NCBI GenBank assembly: GCA_050250875.1
Contig: JBFWNV010000001.1
Span: forward strand, 1,054,001-1,118,000
Reading direction: 5' to 3'
DNA: 64,000 nt
From: CAWAYR01 sp050250875
GTDB taxonomy: Bacteria; Acidobacteriota; Vicinamibacteria; Vicinamibacterales; UBA2999
The translations under genes and the position numbers were made by a program. The notes under the pieces were generated by a model. It was not told where the DNA came from. It did not search any database and worked only from the letters and a program-made list of their open reading frames with translations. Positions within the stretch are counted from its first letter, which is position 1. Every line of letters starts with the position of its first letter. Positions 16,516-23,957 of the stretch are shown in pieces.

Positions 16516-17483
16516 GCCGCCTGCCCTCCCCGATCGACGACGTCGAGGAAGACGTCTTCGAGCGACGGCGTGACGTAGGCGACGGTGCGGATCTCGAGGC
16601 CGCCGGCGCGCAGCGCCCGGGCGATGCCCTCGGCCTCGACGCCGCCGTGCTTCAACACGGCGTGCACGGCGGTGCCGAAGATGCTGGTCTTCTCCACCTC
16701 GGGGTGCCGCTCGAGCGCGGCCATCGCCTCGACCGGCCGGGCGGCCTGCACCTCCAGGATCGGCCGCTCGGCGAACACCTGCTTCAACTCGGCGGCCGAG
16801 CCGAGCGCCACCAGTTCGCCGCGGTGGATGATCGCCAGGCGGTGGCAGTGCTCGGCTTCATCGAGGTAATGCGTGGTGACGAGCACCGTGACGCCGCCAG
16901 CGGCCAGCGTGCCGATCAGATCCCAGAACTGGCGCCGGCTCACCGGATCGACGCCGCCGGTGGGCTCGTCGAGGAACACGATCGGCGGCTCGTGCAGCAC
17001 GGCGCAGCCGAGCGCGAGGCGCTGGCGCCAGCCGCCCGAAAGCGCCCTGGTGATCGTCTTCTCGCGGCCGCGCAGGCCGGCCATGTCGAGCACGAAGGCG
17101 CGGCGGGCGTCGAAGCGGTCGCCGGTGAGGCCGTAGACGCCGCCGAAGAAGCGGATGTTCTGGTCCACGGTCAGCGACTCGTAGAGCGAGAACTTCTGCG
17201 ACATGTAGCCGATCTGCCGCTTCACGCCCTCGGGATCGCGGGCCACGTCCACGCCGCCGACCAGCGCCGTGCCGCTGGTCGGCCGGAGCAGCCCGCAGAG
17301 CATGCGGATGGTGGTGCTCTTGCCGGCGCCGTTGGCGCCGAGGAAGCCGAAGATCTCGCCGCGGCGCACGTCGAACGAGACCTCGTTCACGGCGACGAAG
17401 CTGCCGAAGCGACGCGTCAGGTTCCGGACGTCGATCGCGGGGCTCGGGGCTCGGGGCTCGGGGCCCGGGGGATTGCCGGTCAC
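16512..17483 (-). CDS. ABC transporter ATPase, second of two in the efflux operon
   Basis: The protein has 323 residues. Walker A is GANGAGKST (residues 49-57), signature LSGGWRQRLALG, Walker B IVFLDEPTGG, and an intact switch histidine in VTTHYLDEAEHC. The C-terminal extension ends SLEDVFLDVV, typical of drug-efflux ATPases with a DUF4162-like tail. It begins at a GTG (17483), one base after the tolC stop. The first 17 residues (VTGNPPGPEPRAPSPAI) are encoded by a GGGGCTC repeat and precede the conserved start of the fold, so they are a recent, repeat-derived N-terminal addition or the true start is internal. Its consensus catalytic residues contrast with the partner ATPase at 18822. Confidence 0.94.
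   Translation of the reverse strand: MTGNPPGPEPRAPSPAIDVRNLTRRFGSFVAVNEVSFDVRRGEIFGFLGANGAGKSTTIRMLCGLLRPTSGTALVGGVDVARDPEGVKRQIGYMSQKFSLYESLTVDQNIRFFGGVYGLTGDRFDARRAFVLDMAGLRGREKTITRALSGGWRQRLALGCAVLHEPPIVFLDEPTGGVDPVSRRQFWDLIGTLAAGGVTVLVTTHYLDEAEHCHRLAIIHRGELVALGSAAELKQVFAERPILEVQAARPVEAMAALERHPEVEKTSIFGTAVHAVLKHGGVEAEGIARALRAGGLEIRTVAYVTPSLEDVFLDVVDRGGQAA
17439..17471. repeat. Perfect GGGGCTC triplet repeat with G-quadruplex motif
   Basis: Three exact heptamers GGGGCTC and a fourth GGGG, then CCCGGGGG, on the plus strand. The arrangement of four G4 runs with three CTC loops is a textbook intramolecular G-quadruplex motif. It lies in the 5' end of the ATPase gene, on the template strand for that gene, directly after the tolC/ATPase junction. 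Confidence 0.85.
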
Positions 17484-17484
17484 G

Positions 17485-18825
17485 CTACCTCCCGAGGATG
17501 CGGGCCAGGCGGGCTTCGGCCAGGCGCAGATCGGCCAGCACCCGCGTGCGATCGAGCTCGGCCTGCAGCACGGCGAGCTGGGCATCGAGCACGTCGAGCG
17601 TGGTGGCCACGCCGGCCTCGAAGCGATCGGCGACGACGCGCTGGGTCTCCTGCGCGGCCGAGACCGCCAGGCGCGCCGGGACCAGCGCTGCCTGCGTCGT
17701 GCCGAGATCGAGCACTTGCCTGCGGACGTCGGCCCGGATCTGCTGTTCGGTCTCGGCGCGGCGCTCGTTGAGCGCGGCGACGGCGAACCGCGCCTCGGTG
17801 CGCTCGGCGGCGTTGCGGCCCCAGTCGAAGAGCTGCCACGAGACGTTGAGCGATACGTCCCACGATTCCTGCCACGTGTCGGCGCGCGGAAAGATGCGCG
17901 GGTTGGGGTTGGCCCAGTCCACGCCGGAGTTGACGGCCACCATCGGCTTGCGGGCGGTGCCGATCGCGGTGATGCGCTCCTCGGCGGCGACGGTGCGGTC
18001 GGCCAGCGCCGCGAGTTCCGGACGCTGCTGCAGCGCCTCGCCGGCCAGCGCCTGGGCGTCACGCGACGGTGGCGGCGGCGTCTCCAGGCCGTCGGCGGGC
18101 TCGATCGGCGTGCCCTCGGGCAGGCCGAGCAGGCGATCGAGGTCGATGGTCACGGCGTCGACGCGTCCGCGGGCTTCGATGAGCAGCAGCTCCTGCCGGG
18201 CGCGCTGGGCCTCGCTGCGCGAGACGTCGTTGGGCGGCAGCAGCCCCGCCTCGACGCGGGTGCGCACGTCGGCCAGCGAACGGTCGGCGGTGGCCACGGC
18301 GGCCTCGAGCACGCGCACGGTGTCGCGCGCGGTGACCAGCGCCCAGTAGGCGCGCGCGACCTCGAGCCGCAGGTCGAGGCGCACGGCGGCCAGATCGGCG
18401 CCGGTGGCGGCTGCCTCGGCGCGGGCGGCGCGCTCCAGCGCGTCGGTGCGTCCCGAGGTGTAAATCGGCCACTGCAGCTCGAGGCGGGTGCGGAAGTTGT
18501 CGGGGATGTCGGGATAGATGACGCGCAGCTGGCCGTTGGGCTGCGGCACGCCGAACTCGTCGATGTGATTGGTGCGGGTGTACCCGCCGAGCGCGGTCAG
18601 CGTCGGCACGTCGGCCTTGCTGCGCACCACCACGCCGGCGTCGGCGCCCTGCTGCCGGGCGCGCGCCTCGCCCACGCGGTGGCTCTGTTCGACGGCGCGG
18701 ATCTGCGCGTCGTCGAGCGTGAGCCGGAGCGGCGTCTGCGCCGCGGCGGCGGATGCGTGGAGCAGTGCAAGCACTGCAGCCGTTGTCAGCGGTGCCAGGA
18801 ACCTGTCTCGGAACCGGACTGTCAT
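17485..18825 (-). CDS. TolC-family outer-membrane efflux channel
   Basis: The protein has 446 residues. A signal peptide (LTTAAVLALLHASAAAAQ) is followed by two outer-membrane-efflux-protein repeats with long helices (ALERAARAEAAATGADLAAV, LRLEVARAYWALVTARDTV, then the second copy RRAETEQQIRADVRRQVLDL). The family's paired helix-turn-strand motifs such as YTSGRTDALE and WQLFDWGRNAAERTEARFAV are clear. ATGA overlap with the upstream ATPase stop (18822-18825) shows translational coupling. No N-terminal lipobox is present. Placing a tolC gene between the two ATPase genes is unusual and makes the operon self-sufficient across both membranes. Confidence 0.94.
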   Translation of the reverse strand: MTVRFRDRFLAPLTTAAVLALLHASAAAAQTPLRLTLDDAQIRAVEQSHRVGEARARQQGADAGVVVRSKADVPTLTALGGYTRTNHIDEFGVPQPNGQLRVIYPDIPDNFRTRLELQWPIYTSGRTDALERAARAEAAATGADLAAVRLDLRLEVARAYWALVTARDTVRVLEAAVATADRSLADVRTRVEAGLLPPNDVSRSEAQRARQELLLIEARGRVDAVTIDLDRLLGLPEGTPIEPADGLETPPPPSRDAQALAGEALQQRPELAALADRTVAAEERITAIGTARKPMVAVNSGVDWANPNPRIFPRADTWQESWDVSLNVSWQLFDWGRNAAERTEARFAVAALNERRAETEQQIRADVRRQVLDLGTTQAALVPARLAVSAAQETQRVVADRFEAGVATTLDVLDAQLAVLQAELDRTRVLADLRLAEARLARILGR

Positions 18826-19775
18826 GACGCAGCTCCCACGGGCGCGGCGGCGTCCAGGTCGGCCAGCCTGGCGATGAAGACGTCCTCGAGCGACGGGGTG
18901 ATGACGCGGCCGTCGAAGGGCCGGAGTCCGGCCCGCGCCACCATCTGATGCAGCTGGCGGTGCGCGTCGTCGTCCGAGCGGGCCGTGACGAGCCACACGT
19001 GCAGCCGCTCGCCGAAGACCTCGACGTGCTCGTGGCCGGCGGCGCGCAGGGCGTCGCGGACGCCGCGTGCATCGTCGGGGAACGCCTCGATCCACAGCCC
19101 CGGCAGCGACGTGCGCAGGCGGCCGGGAGCATCGAGGGCCAGCGTCCGGCCGTTGTGCACCAGCGCCACGCGGTGGCAGCGCTCGGCCTCGTCGAGATAC
19201 GGCGTGGCCATCAGGATGGTGATGCCGCTGGCCAGGAAGTGCGACAGCAGCTTCCAGAACTCGCGCCGCGACACCGGATCAACGCCGGTGGTCGGCTCGT
19301 CGAGCAGCACCACGTCGGGCTGGTGGACCAGCGTGCAGGCCAGCGCCAGCTTCTGCTTCATGCCGCCGGAGAGCTGATCCGCCAGCCGGGTACGGAACGG
19401 CGTGAGCTGCGTCATGTCGAGCAGGTGGTCGCGGCGCGCCGCGAAGTCGTGGACGCCGTGGATGCGCGCGAAGAACGCGACGTTCTCGTCGATGGTCAGG
19501 TCGCCGTAGAGGCTGAAGCGCTGCGACAGGTAGCCGACCTTGTGGGTGAGGGCGCGGTGATCGCGCACGGCGTCGAGGCCGAGCACGCGCACCTGGCCGG
19601 CGTCGGCGTGGAGCAGGCCGCAGATGAGGCGGATGGCGGTGGTCTTGCCGGCGCCGTCTGGGCCGATCAACCCGAACATCTCGCCGCGGCCGACCTCGAA
19701 CGTCAGCCCGTCGAGCGCGGTGGTCGAGCCGTAGCGTTTGGCGACGCCGGTGAGCGCGATGGCCGGCGTCGTCAT
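18822..19775 (-). CDS. ABC transporter ATPase, first of two, with altered H-loop
   Basis: The protein has 317 residues. Walker A is GPDGAGKTT (residues 38-46), signature LSGGMKQKLALA and Walker B VVLLDEPTTG are intact. The switch (H-loop) position reads MATPYLDEAERC, with Pro where the catalytic histidine normally sits. This pattern is typical for one half of asymmetric ABC pairs and implies that this site is weakly hydrolytic while the partner at 16512 carries the consensus site. The C-terminal tail ends SLEDVFIARLADL, a YbhF-like extension. ATGA overlaps join it to both neighbours. In E. coli the corresponding two domains are fused in one protein, YbhF. Confidence 0.94.
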   Translation of the reverse strand: MTTPAIALTGVAKRYGSTTALDGLTFEVGRGEMFGLIGPDGAGKTTAIRLICGLLHADAGQVRVLGLDAVRDHRALTHKVGYLSQRFSLYGDLTIDENVAFFARIHGVHDFAARRDHLLDMTQLTPFRTRLADQLSGGMKQKLALACTLVHQPDVVLLDEPTTGVDPVSRREFWKLLSHFLASGITILMATPYLDEAERCHRVALVHNGRTLALDAPGRLRTSLPGLWIEAFPDDARGVRDALRAAGHEHVEVFGERLHVWLVTARSDDDAHRQLHQMVARAGLRPFDGRVITPSLEDVFIARLADLDAAAPVGAAS

Positions 19776-20848
19776 GGCCGGGCAGCCGCCGGGGCCGGCG
19801 GCGCGCCGGCGAGGGGCGCGAGTGCGAACGCGGCGTCCACCGGCATGCCCGGCTTGAGCACGCCGTCCTTGTTGTCGGCGCTGACCCGCACGCGGTAGAC
19901 CAGCTTGGCGCGCTCCTCGGCCGTCTGGACGTTGCGCGGCGTGAACTCGGCCTTGGGCGAGATGTAGGTGATGGTGCCGGGCAGCCCCGGCCCGCCGGCG
20001 TCGGTGAACAGCGTGGCGCTCTGGCCGAGCGTGAGTCGCGGCACCGCCGGCTCGGGCACGTAGACGTCGGCCCAGGCGCGATCGAGGTCGGTGATGACGA
20101 CCACGGGCGCCCGCGGCGCCACCACCTCGCCGGCCTCGGCGAGCTTCCCGGTGACGACGCCGGCCACCGGCGAGACGAGCGTGGTGTCCTGGCGCTGCTT
20201 CTCGAGTGTGGCGATGGCGGCCAGGGCGGTGGCGATGCGCGTCTGCGCCACGCCGACCTCTTCGACCCGGGCACCGGCGTTGACGCGGGCCAGCGCGGCC
20301 TCGGCGGCGCGAACGCGTTCGGTCGCGGCATCGAGCCGGGCCTTGGCCACATCGAGCCGCGTGGCGGCGTCGTCGCGTTGCTTCTGCGCGCCGCTCTTGC
20401 GTTCGAGCAGCAGCTCGAAGCGCTTCAGGTCGGCCTCGGCAGCCGCCACTTCGGCCTGGGCGGACGTGACCTCGGCGCGGGCGGCGCTGACCTGCGCCTC
20501 GGCCTGGCGTACGTCCTCGGGACGAGCCGACGCCCGCACCAGGCGGAGCTGCGCCTCGGCGGCGGCCTGCTCGGTGCGGGCGCGGGCAATCGCCAGGTCG
20601 ATGTCGGTGGGATCGAGCGTCAGGATCGTCACGCCGGCGGCCACGCGATCGCCTTCCTTCAGGTCGAACGCGGTGATGCGTCCGCCGACTTCCGGGGCGA
20701 TCCGCACGTCGGTGGCCTCGACGTGGCCGGAGGCGCGGAGCGCGTTCGGATCCTCGGCCTGCTGACAGGCGGCGACGGTGACGGCGACGGCGGCCGTGGC
20801 GGCCGCCGCAAGAGCGCGGAAGCGGGAGCGCGGGAGGTGATGAGACAT
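19772..20848 (-). CDS. HlyD/YbhG-type periplasmic adaptor lipoprotein
   Basis: The protein has 358 residues. A signal peptide ends in a lipobox (VAAC, Cys28), so it is probably anchored in the inner membrane by lipid. It has a biotinyl-lipoyl-like half (SGHVEATDVRIAPEVGGRIT ... GDRVAAGVTILTLD), a long alpha-helical hairpin rich in Ala/Glu/Arg (about residues 85-215), the second lipoyl half (DTTLVSPVAGVVTGKLAEAG) and a beta-barrel domain. It would bridge the ABC-2 permeases to the TolC channel. It starts inside the tetR stop (TGATG at 20846-20850). Confidence 0.94.
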   Translation of the reverse strand: MSHHLPRSRFRALAAAATAAVAVTVAACQQAEDPNALRASGHVEATDVRIAPEVGGRITAFDLKEGDRVAAGVTILTLDPTDIDLAIARARTEQAAAEAQLRLVRASARPEDVRQAEAQVSAARAEVTSAQAEVAAAEADLKRFELLLERKSGAQKQRDDAATRLDVAKARLDAATERVRAAEAALARVNAGARVEEVGVAQTRIATALAAIATLEKQRQDTTLVSPVAGVVTGKLAEAGEVVAPRAPVVVITDLDRAWADVYVPEPAVPRLTLGQSATLFTDAGGPGLPGTITYISPKAEFTPRNVQTAEERAKLVYRVRVSADNKDGVLKPGMPVDAAFALAPLAGAPPAPAAARP

Positions 20849-21672
20849 CACGAACGGTCCTTGGCCGGCGTGGCGGCCCGACGGGCGGAGGGGTCGGAGC
20901 GCGGCGCGGCGTCGAGCATGCGCAGCGCCGTGTGCTGCATGTGGGCAACCAGTTCGTCGGCCGGCACCGGCACGAACAGCGGCAGATTGAGACCGCCGTG
21001 CCGGGCAGCGGCGCGTTCGCGCACGGCGTTCATCATCATCGGGCCGAGGATCGACATATAGGCGAGCACGGGATGCACGCGGCGGAAGTCGCCGGCCGCG
21101 GCGCCGGCGTCGAGGATGGCGGCGAAGGCGGCGAAGATCGCCCGCATCAGCGCGAGCGTGTCGGCATCGAGGTGCGGCGCCCCGGCCGACATCTCGCGCA
21201 GCATCAGCGGCGGAAACCACGGGCGGGCCTGCTTCAGGTCGGCCAGCGTCCTGACGAAGCGTGTGATCTTGGCGGCGGGCGCGGCGTCGCCGCCGGCGAT
21301 CGCGGTGATCTCGGCGCCGACCGCCCACAGCATGTCGCGGACGATTTCGCGATACAGGCCCAGCTTGCTGCCGAAGTGGTAGTAGAGCATCGCCTTGTTG
21401 ACGTGGGCGGCTTGGGCGATGGCGTCGACGCTGGCGCCGTCGAAGCCGCGCGCAGCGAACTCGGCGGCAGCAGCGGCGAAGATGAGGCCGCGGGTGTTGG
21501 CGTCCACCGCGGCGGCCGGACGTCTGGTGCCCGGCGCGGGCCCGGGGCGGCGGGCGCGGCGTGGCGGCAGCGCAGGGACGGCGGACGGGGCCGCTCGCGA
21601 CGCCCCTCGGGCCCGCGTCAGGCGGGCGGGGGTGGCGGGGGCGGGCCGGGTGGGGCGGGCAGCACGTGGCAT
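20848..21672 (-). CDS. TetR-family repressor of the efflux operon
   Basis: The protein has up to 274 residues. Helix-turn-helix of the TetR type at about residues 62-105 (FAARGFDGASVDAIAQAAHV, then NKAMLYYHFGSKLGLYREIV). Before this lies a Pro/Arg/Ala-rich stretch of 55 residues unlike other TetR proteins. A GTG at 21507 (VDANTRGLIF) is a credible alternative start that would remove it, leaving 219 residues, the usual family length. The C-terminal half is a ligand-binding helical bundle. First gene of the operon; gene order TetR-HlyD-ATPase-permease parallels E. coli cecR-ybhGFSR. It probably represses its own operon through the dyad at 21719-21732. Confidence 0.9.
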   Translation of the reverse strand: MPRAARPTRPAPATPARLTRARGASRAAPSAVPALPPRRARRPGPAPGTRRPAAAVDANTRGLIFAAAAAEFAARGFDGASVDAIAQAAHVNKAMLYYHFGSKLGLYREIVRDMLWAVGAEITAIAGGDAAPAAKITRFVRTLADLKQARPWFPPLMLREMSAGAPHLDADTLALMRAIFAAFAAILDAGAAAGDFRRVHPVLAYMSILGPMMMNAVRERAAARHGGLNLPLFVPVPADELVAHMQHTALRMLDAAPRSDPSARRAATPAKDRS

Positions 21673-21718
21673 CGAAGGCGGCGGTCCGAGTGGTGGTCGA
21701 TCACCGATCAGAATTAAC

Positions 21719-21732
21719 TAACCGTTTGGTTA
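21719..21732. promoter_or_regulatory. Inverted repeat TAACC-GTTT-GGTTA, probable TetR operator
   Basis: Perfect 5-bp arms around a 4-bp spacer, set in an A/T-rich patch (21711-21735) that stands out sharply from the surrounding G+C-rich DNA. A second arm pair TTAAC / GTTAA (21714-21718, 21729-21733) overlaps it. It lies 47 bp upstream of the tetR ATG and 141 bp upstream of the divergent gene at 21873. Size, symmetry and position fit an autoregulatory TetR-family operator. Confidence 0.65.
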
Positions 21733-21872
21733 AACCGCATCGTGGGCCGGAGACCGGGCTGGTGTCAAGTCCGGGCTTGGCCCGACCCGGTGTGGCGGAC
21801 CGCCCGGCGGACTTGCGGCGCGACGTGGCGTCCGGCGGGGCCCCGTGGTGCCTTGCGGCGTCACAATGCGGT

Positions 21873-22754
21873 ATGCGGGTGATCGTCGCCGGCGGGTCGG
21901 GCTTTCTCGGAAGGGTGCTGGTCGGCGCGCTGGCCGCCGCCGGCCACGACGTCTCGGTGCTCACCCGCCGTCCCCGCAGCCGCGACGACATCGCGTGGAC
22001 CCCGAACGGCGACACCGGCCCGTGGGCCCGTGCGCTCGTCGGCGTGGACGCGATCGTCAACCTGGCCGGCGAGGGCATCGCCGATCAACGGTGGACGCCG
22101 ACGCGAAAACAGGCGCTGCTCGACAGCCGCCTGCAGGCCACCGCGTCGCTGGCGGCGGCGGTCCTCGGGCTGCCCAAGCCGCCCCGGGTGTTCCTGAGCG
22201 GCTCGGGCATCGGCATCTACGGGCCGCGCGGCGACGAGTACGTCACCGAGGCGACGCCGGCCGGAGCCGACTTCGTGGCCACGATGGCCACCGCGTGGGA
22301 GCAGGCCGCGGCGCCGGTGGCGGCACGCTGTCCGCTGGTACTGCTGCGCACGTCGATGGTGCTCGGGCGCGGCGGCGCGCTGGCGAAGATGCTCCTGCCG
22401 TTCAAGCTCGGCGTCGGCGGGCGCCTCGGCTCCGGCCGGCAGTGGATGTCGTGGATCCACGTCGACGACTGGGTGGCGCTGACCGTGCGCCTGATGAACG
22501 ACCCGGCGGCGACCGGCCCGTTCAACCTCACCGCGCCCGCGCCGGTGCGCAACGACGAGTTCACCAAGGCGCTCGGCCGGGTCCTGCGCCGGCCGACGGT
22601 GCTGCCGGTGCCGGCGCTGGCGCTGAAGATCGCCCTCGGCGAGCTGTCGGACGTGCTGCTCACCGGCCAGCGGGCGATGCCGGCCAAGGCCGACGCCCTC
22701 GGCTTCCGGTTCCGCTATCCGCGCATCGACGAGGCGCTCGCCGCCGCCGTCTGA
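21873..22754 (+). CDS. TIGR01777-family NAD-dependent epimerase-like protein
   Basis: The protein has 293 residues, an extended short-chain dehydrogenase fold of the YfcH/SDR39U1 type. The nucleotide-binding loop is GGSGFLG (residues 7-13). The family signatures INLAGEGIADQRW (here VNLAGEGIADQRWTPTRKQ), the FLSGSGIGIYGPRGDE active-site strand with its YG, and the C-terminal MSWIHVDDWVALT and LTGQRAMPAKADALGFRFRYP are all present. The reaction is unknown for the whole family. The ATG at 21873 places the Rossmann loop at the usual distance; frames upstream are low complexity. It is divergent from the tetR operon. Confidence 0.92.
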   Translation: MRVIVAGGSGFLGRVLVGALAAAGHDVSVLTRRPRSRDDIAWTPNGDTGPWARALVGVDAIVNLAGEGIADQRWTPTRKQALLDSRLQATASLAAAVLGLPKPPRVFLSGSGIGIYGPRGDEYVTEATPAGADFVATMATAWEQAAAPVAARCPLVLLRTSMVLGRGGALAKMLLPFKLGVGGRLGSGRQWMSWIHVDDWVALTVRLMNDPAATGPFNLTAPAPVRNDEFTKALGRVLRRPTVLPVPALALKIALGELSDVLLTGQRAMPAKADALGFRFRYPRIDEALAAAV

Positions 22755-22808
22755 GGCGGTGGGTTCCGAGATGAGCACCTGTCCCGATGGCGCGAAATCC
22801 GTGCCGTT

Positions 22809-22821
22809 GGGGTCAGACCCC
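22809..22821. repeat. GGGGT-CAG-ACCCC palindrome (REP-like)
   Basis: A perfect 5-bp stem with a 3-base loop in the 209 bp gap after the epimerase gene. Palindromes of this sequence are frequent between genes in G+C-rich bacteria and can belong to dispersed REP-type families. The gap also holds CCGTTG-ACG-CAACGG at about 22848-22862. A second GGGGTCTGGCAC block sits at 23942-23953. No REP-associated transposase is seen here. Confidence 0.4.
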
Positions 22822-22963
22822 GCCCCCAGGGAGTGGGCCCGCAACCGCCGTTGACGCAACGGTGGCAGAATCTGCGGCGGTGGAACGTGGACTTGGTGTC
22901 TGGCGCCCGCGTTCCCGATGGCAGTTCCGGCAGAGGATTCTCGCCTATCACCGCGGAGGCAAC

Positions 22964-23395
22964 ATGAAGCTCATCGCGCTCGCGTTCGGTCTGGCCGCCA
23001 TGGCCACCGTCGCCACTCAGGGGCAGGCGGCGCCGCCGGCCGGCTCGACCCTCGACGTCGTGCGGCGGTTCAACGACGCCATCAACCGCCACGACGCCGC
23101 CGCGGTGGCCGCGCTGCTCACCGACGACACCGTGTTCGAGAACACCGCGCCGGCGCCCGACGGCACGCGCCTGGTCGGCAAGGCGGCGGTCGCCGCCTAC
23201 TGGGAGCGCTGGTTCGTCAACAACCCCGACGCGAAGTTCGAGAGCGAGGACGTCGTCGTCGCCGGCGATCGCTGCACCGTGCAGTGGATCTACCGCAAGA
23301 TGCGCGACGGCAAGCCGTGGCATCTGCGCGGCATGGACCTGCTGACCGTGCGCGGCGGGAAGATCGCCGCCAAGCTGGCCTACGTAAAGGGCTGA
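22964..23395 (+). CDS. Secreted SnoaL/NTF2-like protein
   Basis: The protein has 143 residues. A signal peptide (MKLIALAFGLAAMATVA) is followed by an NTF2-like alpha+beta barrel: VVRRFNDAINRHDAAAVAAL, the LTDDTVFENT strand, AVAAYWERWF helix and a twisted sheet ending GGKIAAKLAYVKG. This cone-shaped fold binds small hydrophobic ligands or catalyses simple isomerisations or hydrolyses; no catalytic dyad is certain. A GCGGAGG at 22953-22959 gives a good ribosome site. Confidence 0.85.
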   Translation: MKLIALAFGLAAMATVATQGQAAPPAGSTLDVVRRFNDAINRHDAAAVAALLTDDTVFENTAPAPDGTRLVGKAAVAAYWERWFVNNPDAKFESEDVVVAGDRCTVQWIYRKMRDGKPWHLRGMDLLTVRGGKIAAKLAYVKG

Positions 23396-23479
23396 GCCGG
23401 CGCCGCGACGATGTCGAGCCGGTGAACGGCCGGGGCCGGCGCCCGTCTAATCATGGTGAATCCCCAAGGAGGGGACGCC

Positions 23480-23899
23480 ATGACCGCGACGACCGCCACC
23501 CGCGACGCCTCGGTTTCGCCCGACACGTCGCTGGTCACGATCACGCACGTCACCTACGCCCTGCACGCGCTGGGCCTGGCCATCGGCGCCTTCACCACGT
23601 CCACCGTGGTCGGCGCCTTCCTGTTCGGCTGGCCGTCGATCCTCGCCGTCATCATCAACTACGTGAAGCGCGGCGAGGCCCGCGGCACGTGGCTCGAGTC
23701 ACACTTCACCTGGCAGATCCGTACCTTCTGGTTCGCGATGCTGTGGGCGTGCCTGGTGTTCCTCAGCGGCGCGCTGCTGGCCATCGTGCTGGTCGGCTTC
23801 GCGATCTGGTTCGTGGGCTTCGTCGCCCTCGGCATCTGGGCAATCTACCGCGTCACCCGCGGCTGGATGGCGCTCAACGCCCGGCGCGCCGTGGCCTGA
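23480..23899 (+). CDS. DUF4870-like integral membrane protein
   Basis: The protein has 139 residues with three hydrophobic segments: HVTYALHALGLAIGAFTTST, VVGAFLFGWPSILAVIINYV, and a C-terminal block AMLWACLVFLSGALLAIVLV followed by GFAIWFVGFVALGIWAIYRV. The short loop KRGEARGTWLESHFTWQIRTFW is characteristic of DUF4870 / YtcA-like small membrane proteins. The start at 23480 follows an AAGGAGGGG (23466-23474); a GTG/ATG further upstream lacks this. Function unknown. A terminator hairpin begins immediately after its stop. Confidence 0.82.
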   Translation: MTATTATRDASVSPDTSLVTITHVTYALHALGLAIGAFTTSTVVGAFLFGWPSILAVIINYVKRGEARGTWLESHFTWQIRTFWFAMLWACLVFLSGALLAIVLVGFAIWFVGFVALGIWAIYRVTRGWMALNARRAVA

Positions 23900-23934
23900 G
23901 GGGTGGTGGCAACGCCAGTTGCCCCCACCACCCC
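23900..23934. terminator. Strong hairpin directly after the DUF4870-like gene
   Basis: Arms GGGGTGGTGG (23900-23909) and CCACCACCCC (23925-23934) pair perfectly. An inner CAAC/GTTG pairing around GCCA extends the stem. It begins at the base following the stop codon and lies before a convergent gene end (23958), so it can serve both strands. No T-run follows. Confidence 0.6.
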
Positions 23935-23957
23935 TGGTGGCGGGGTCTGGCACTGAA

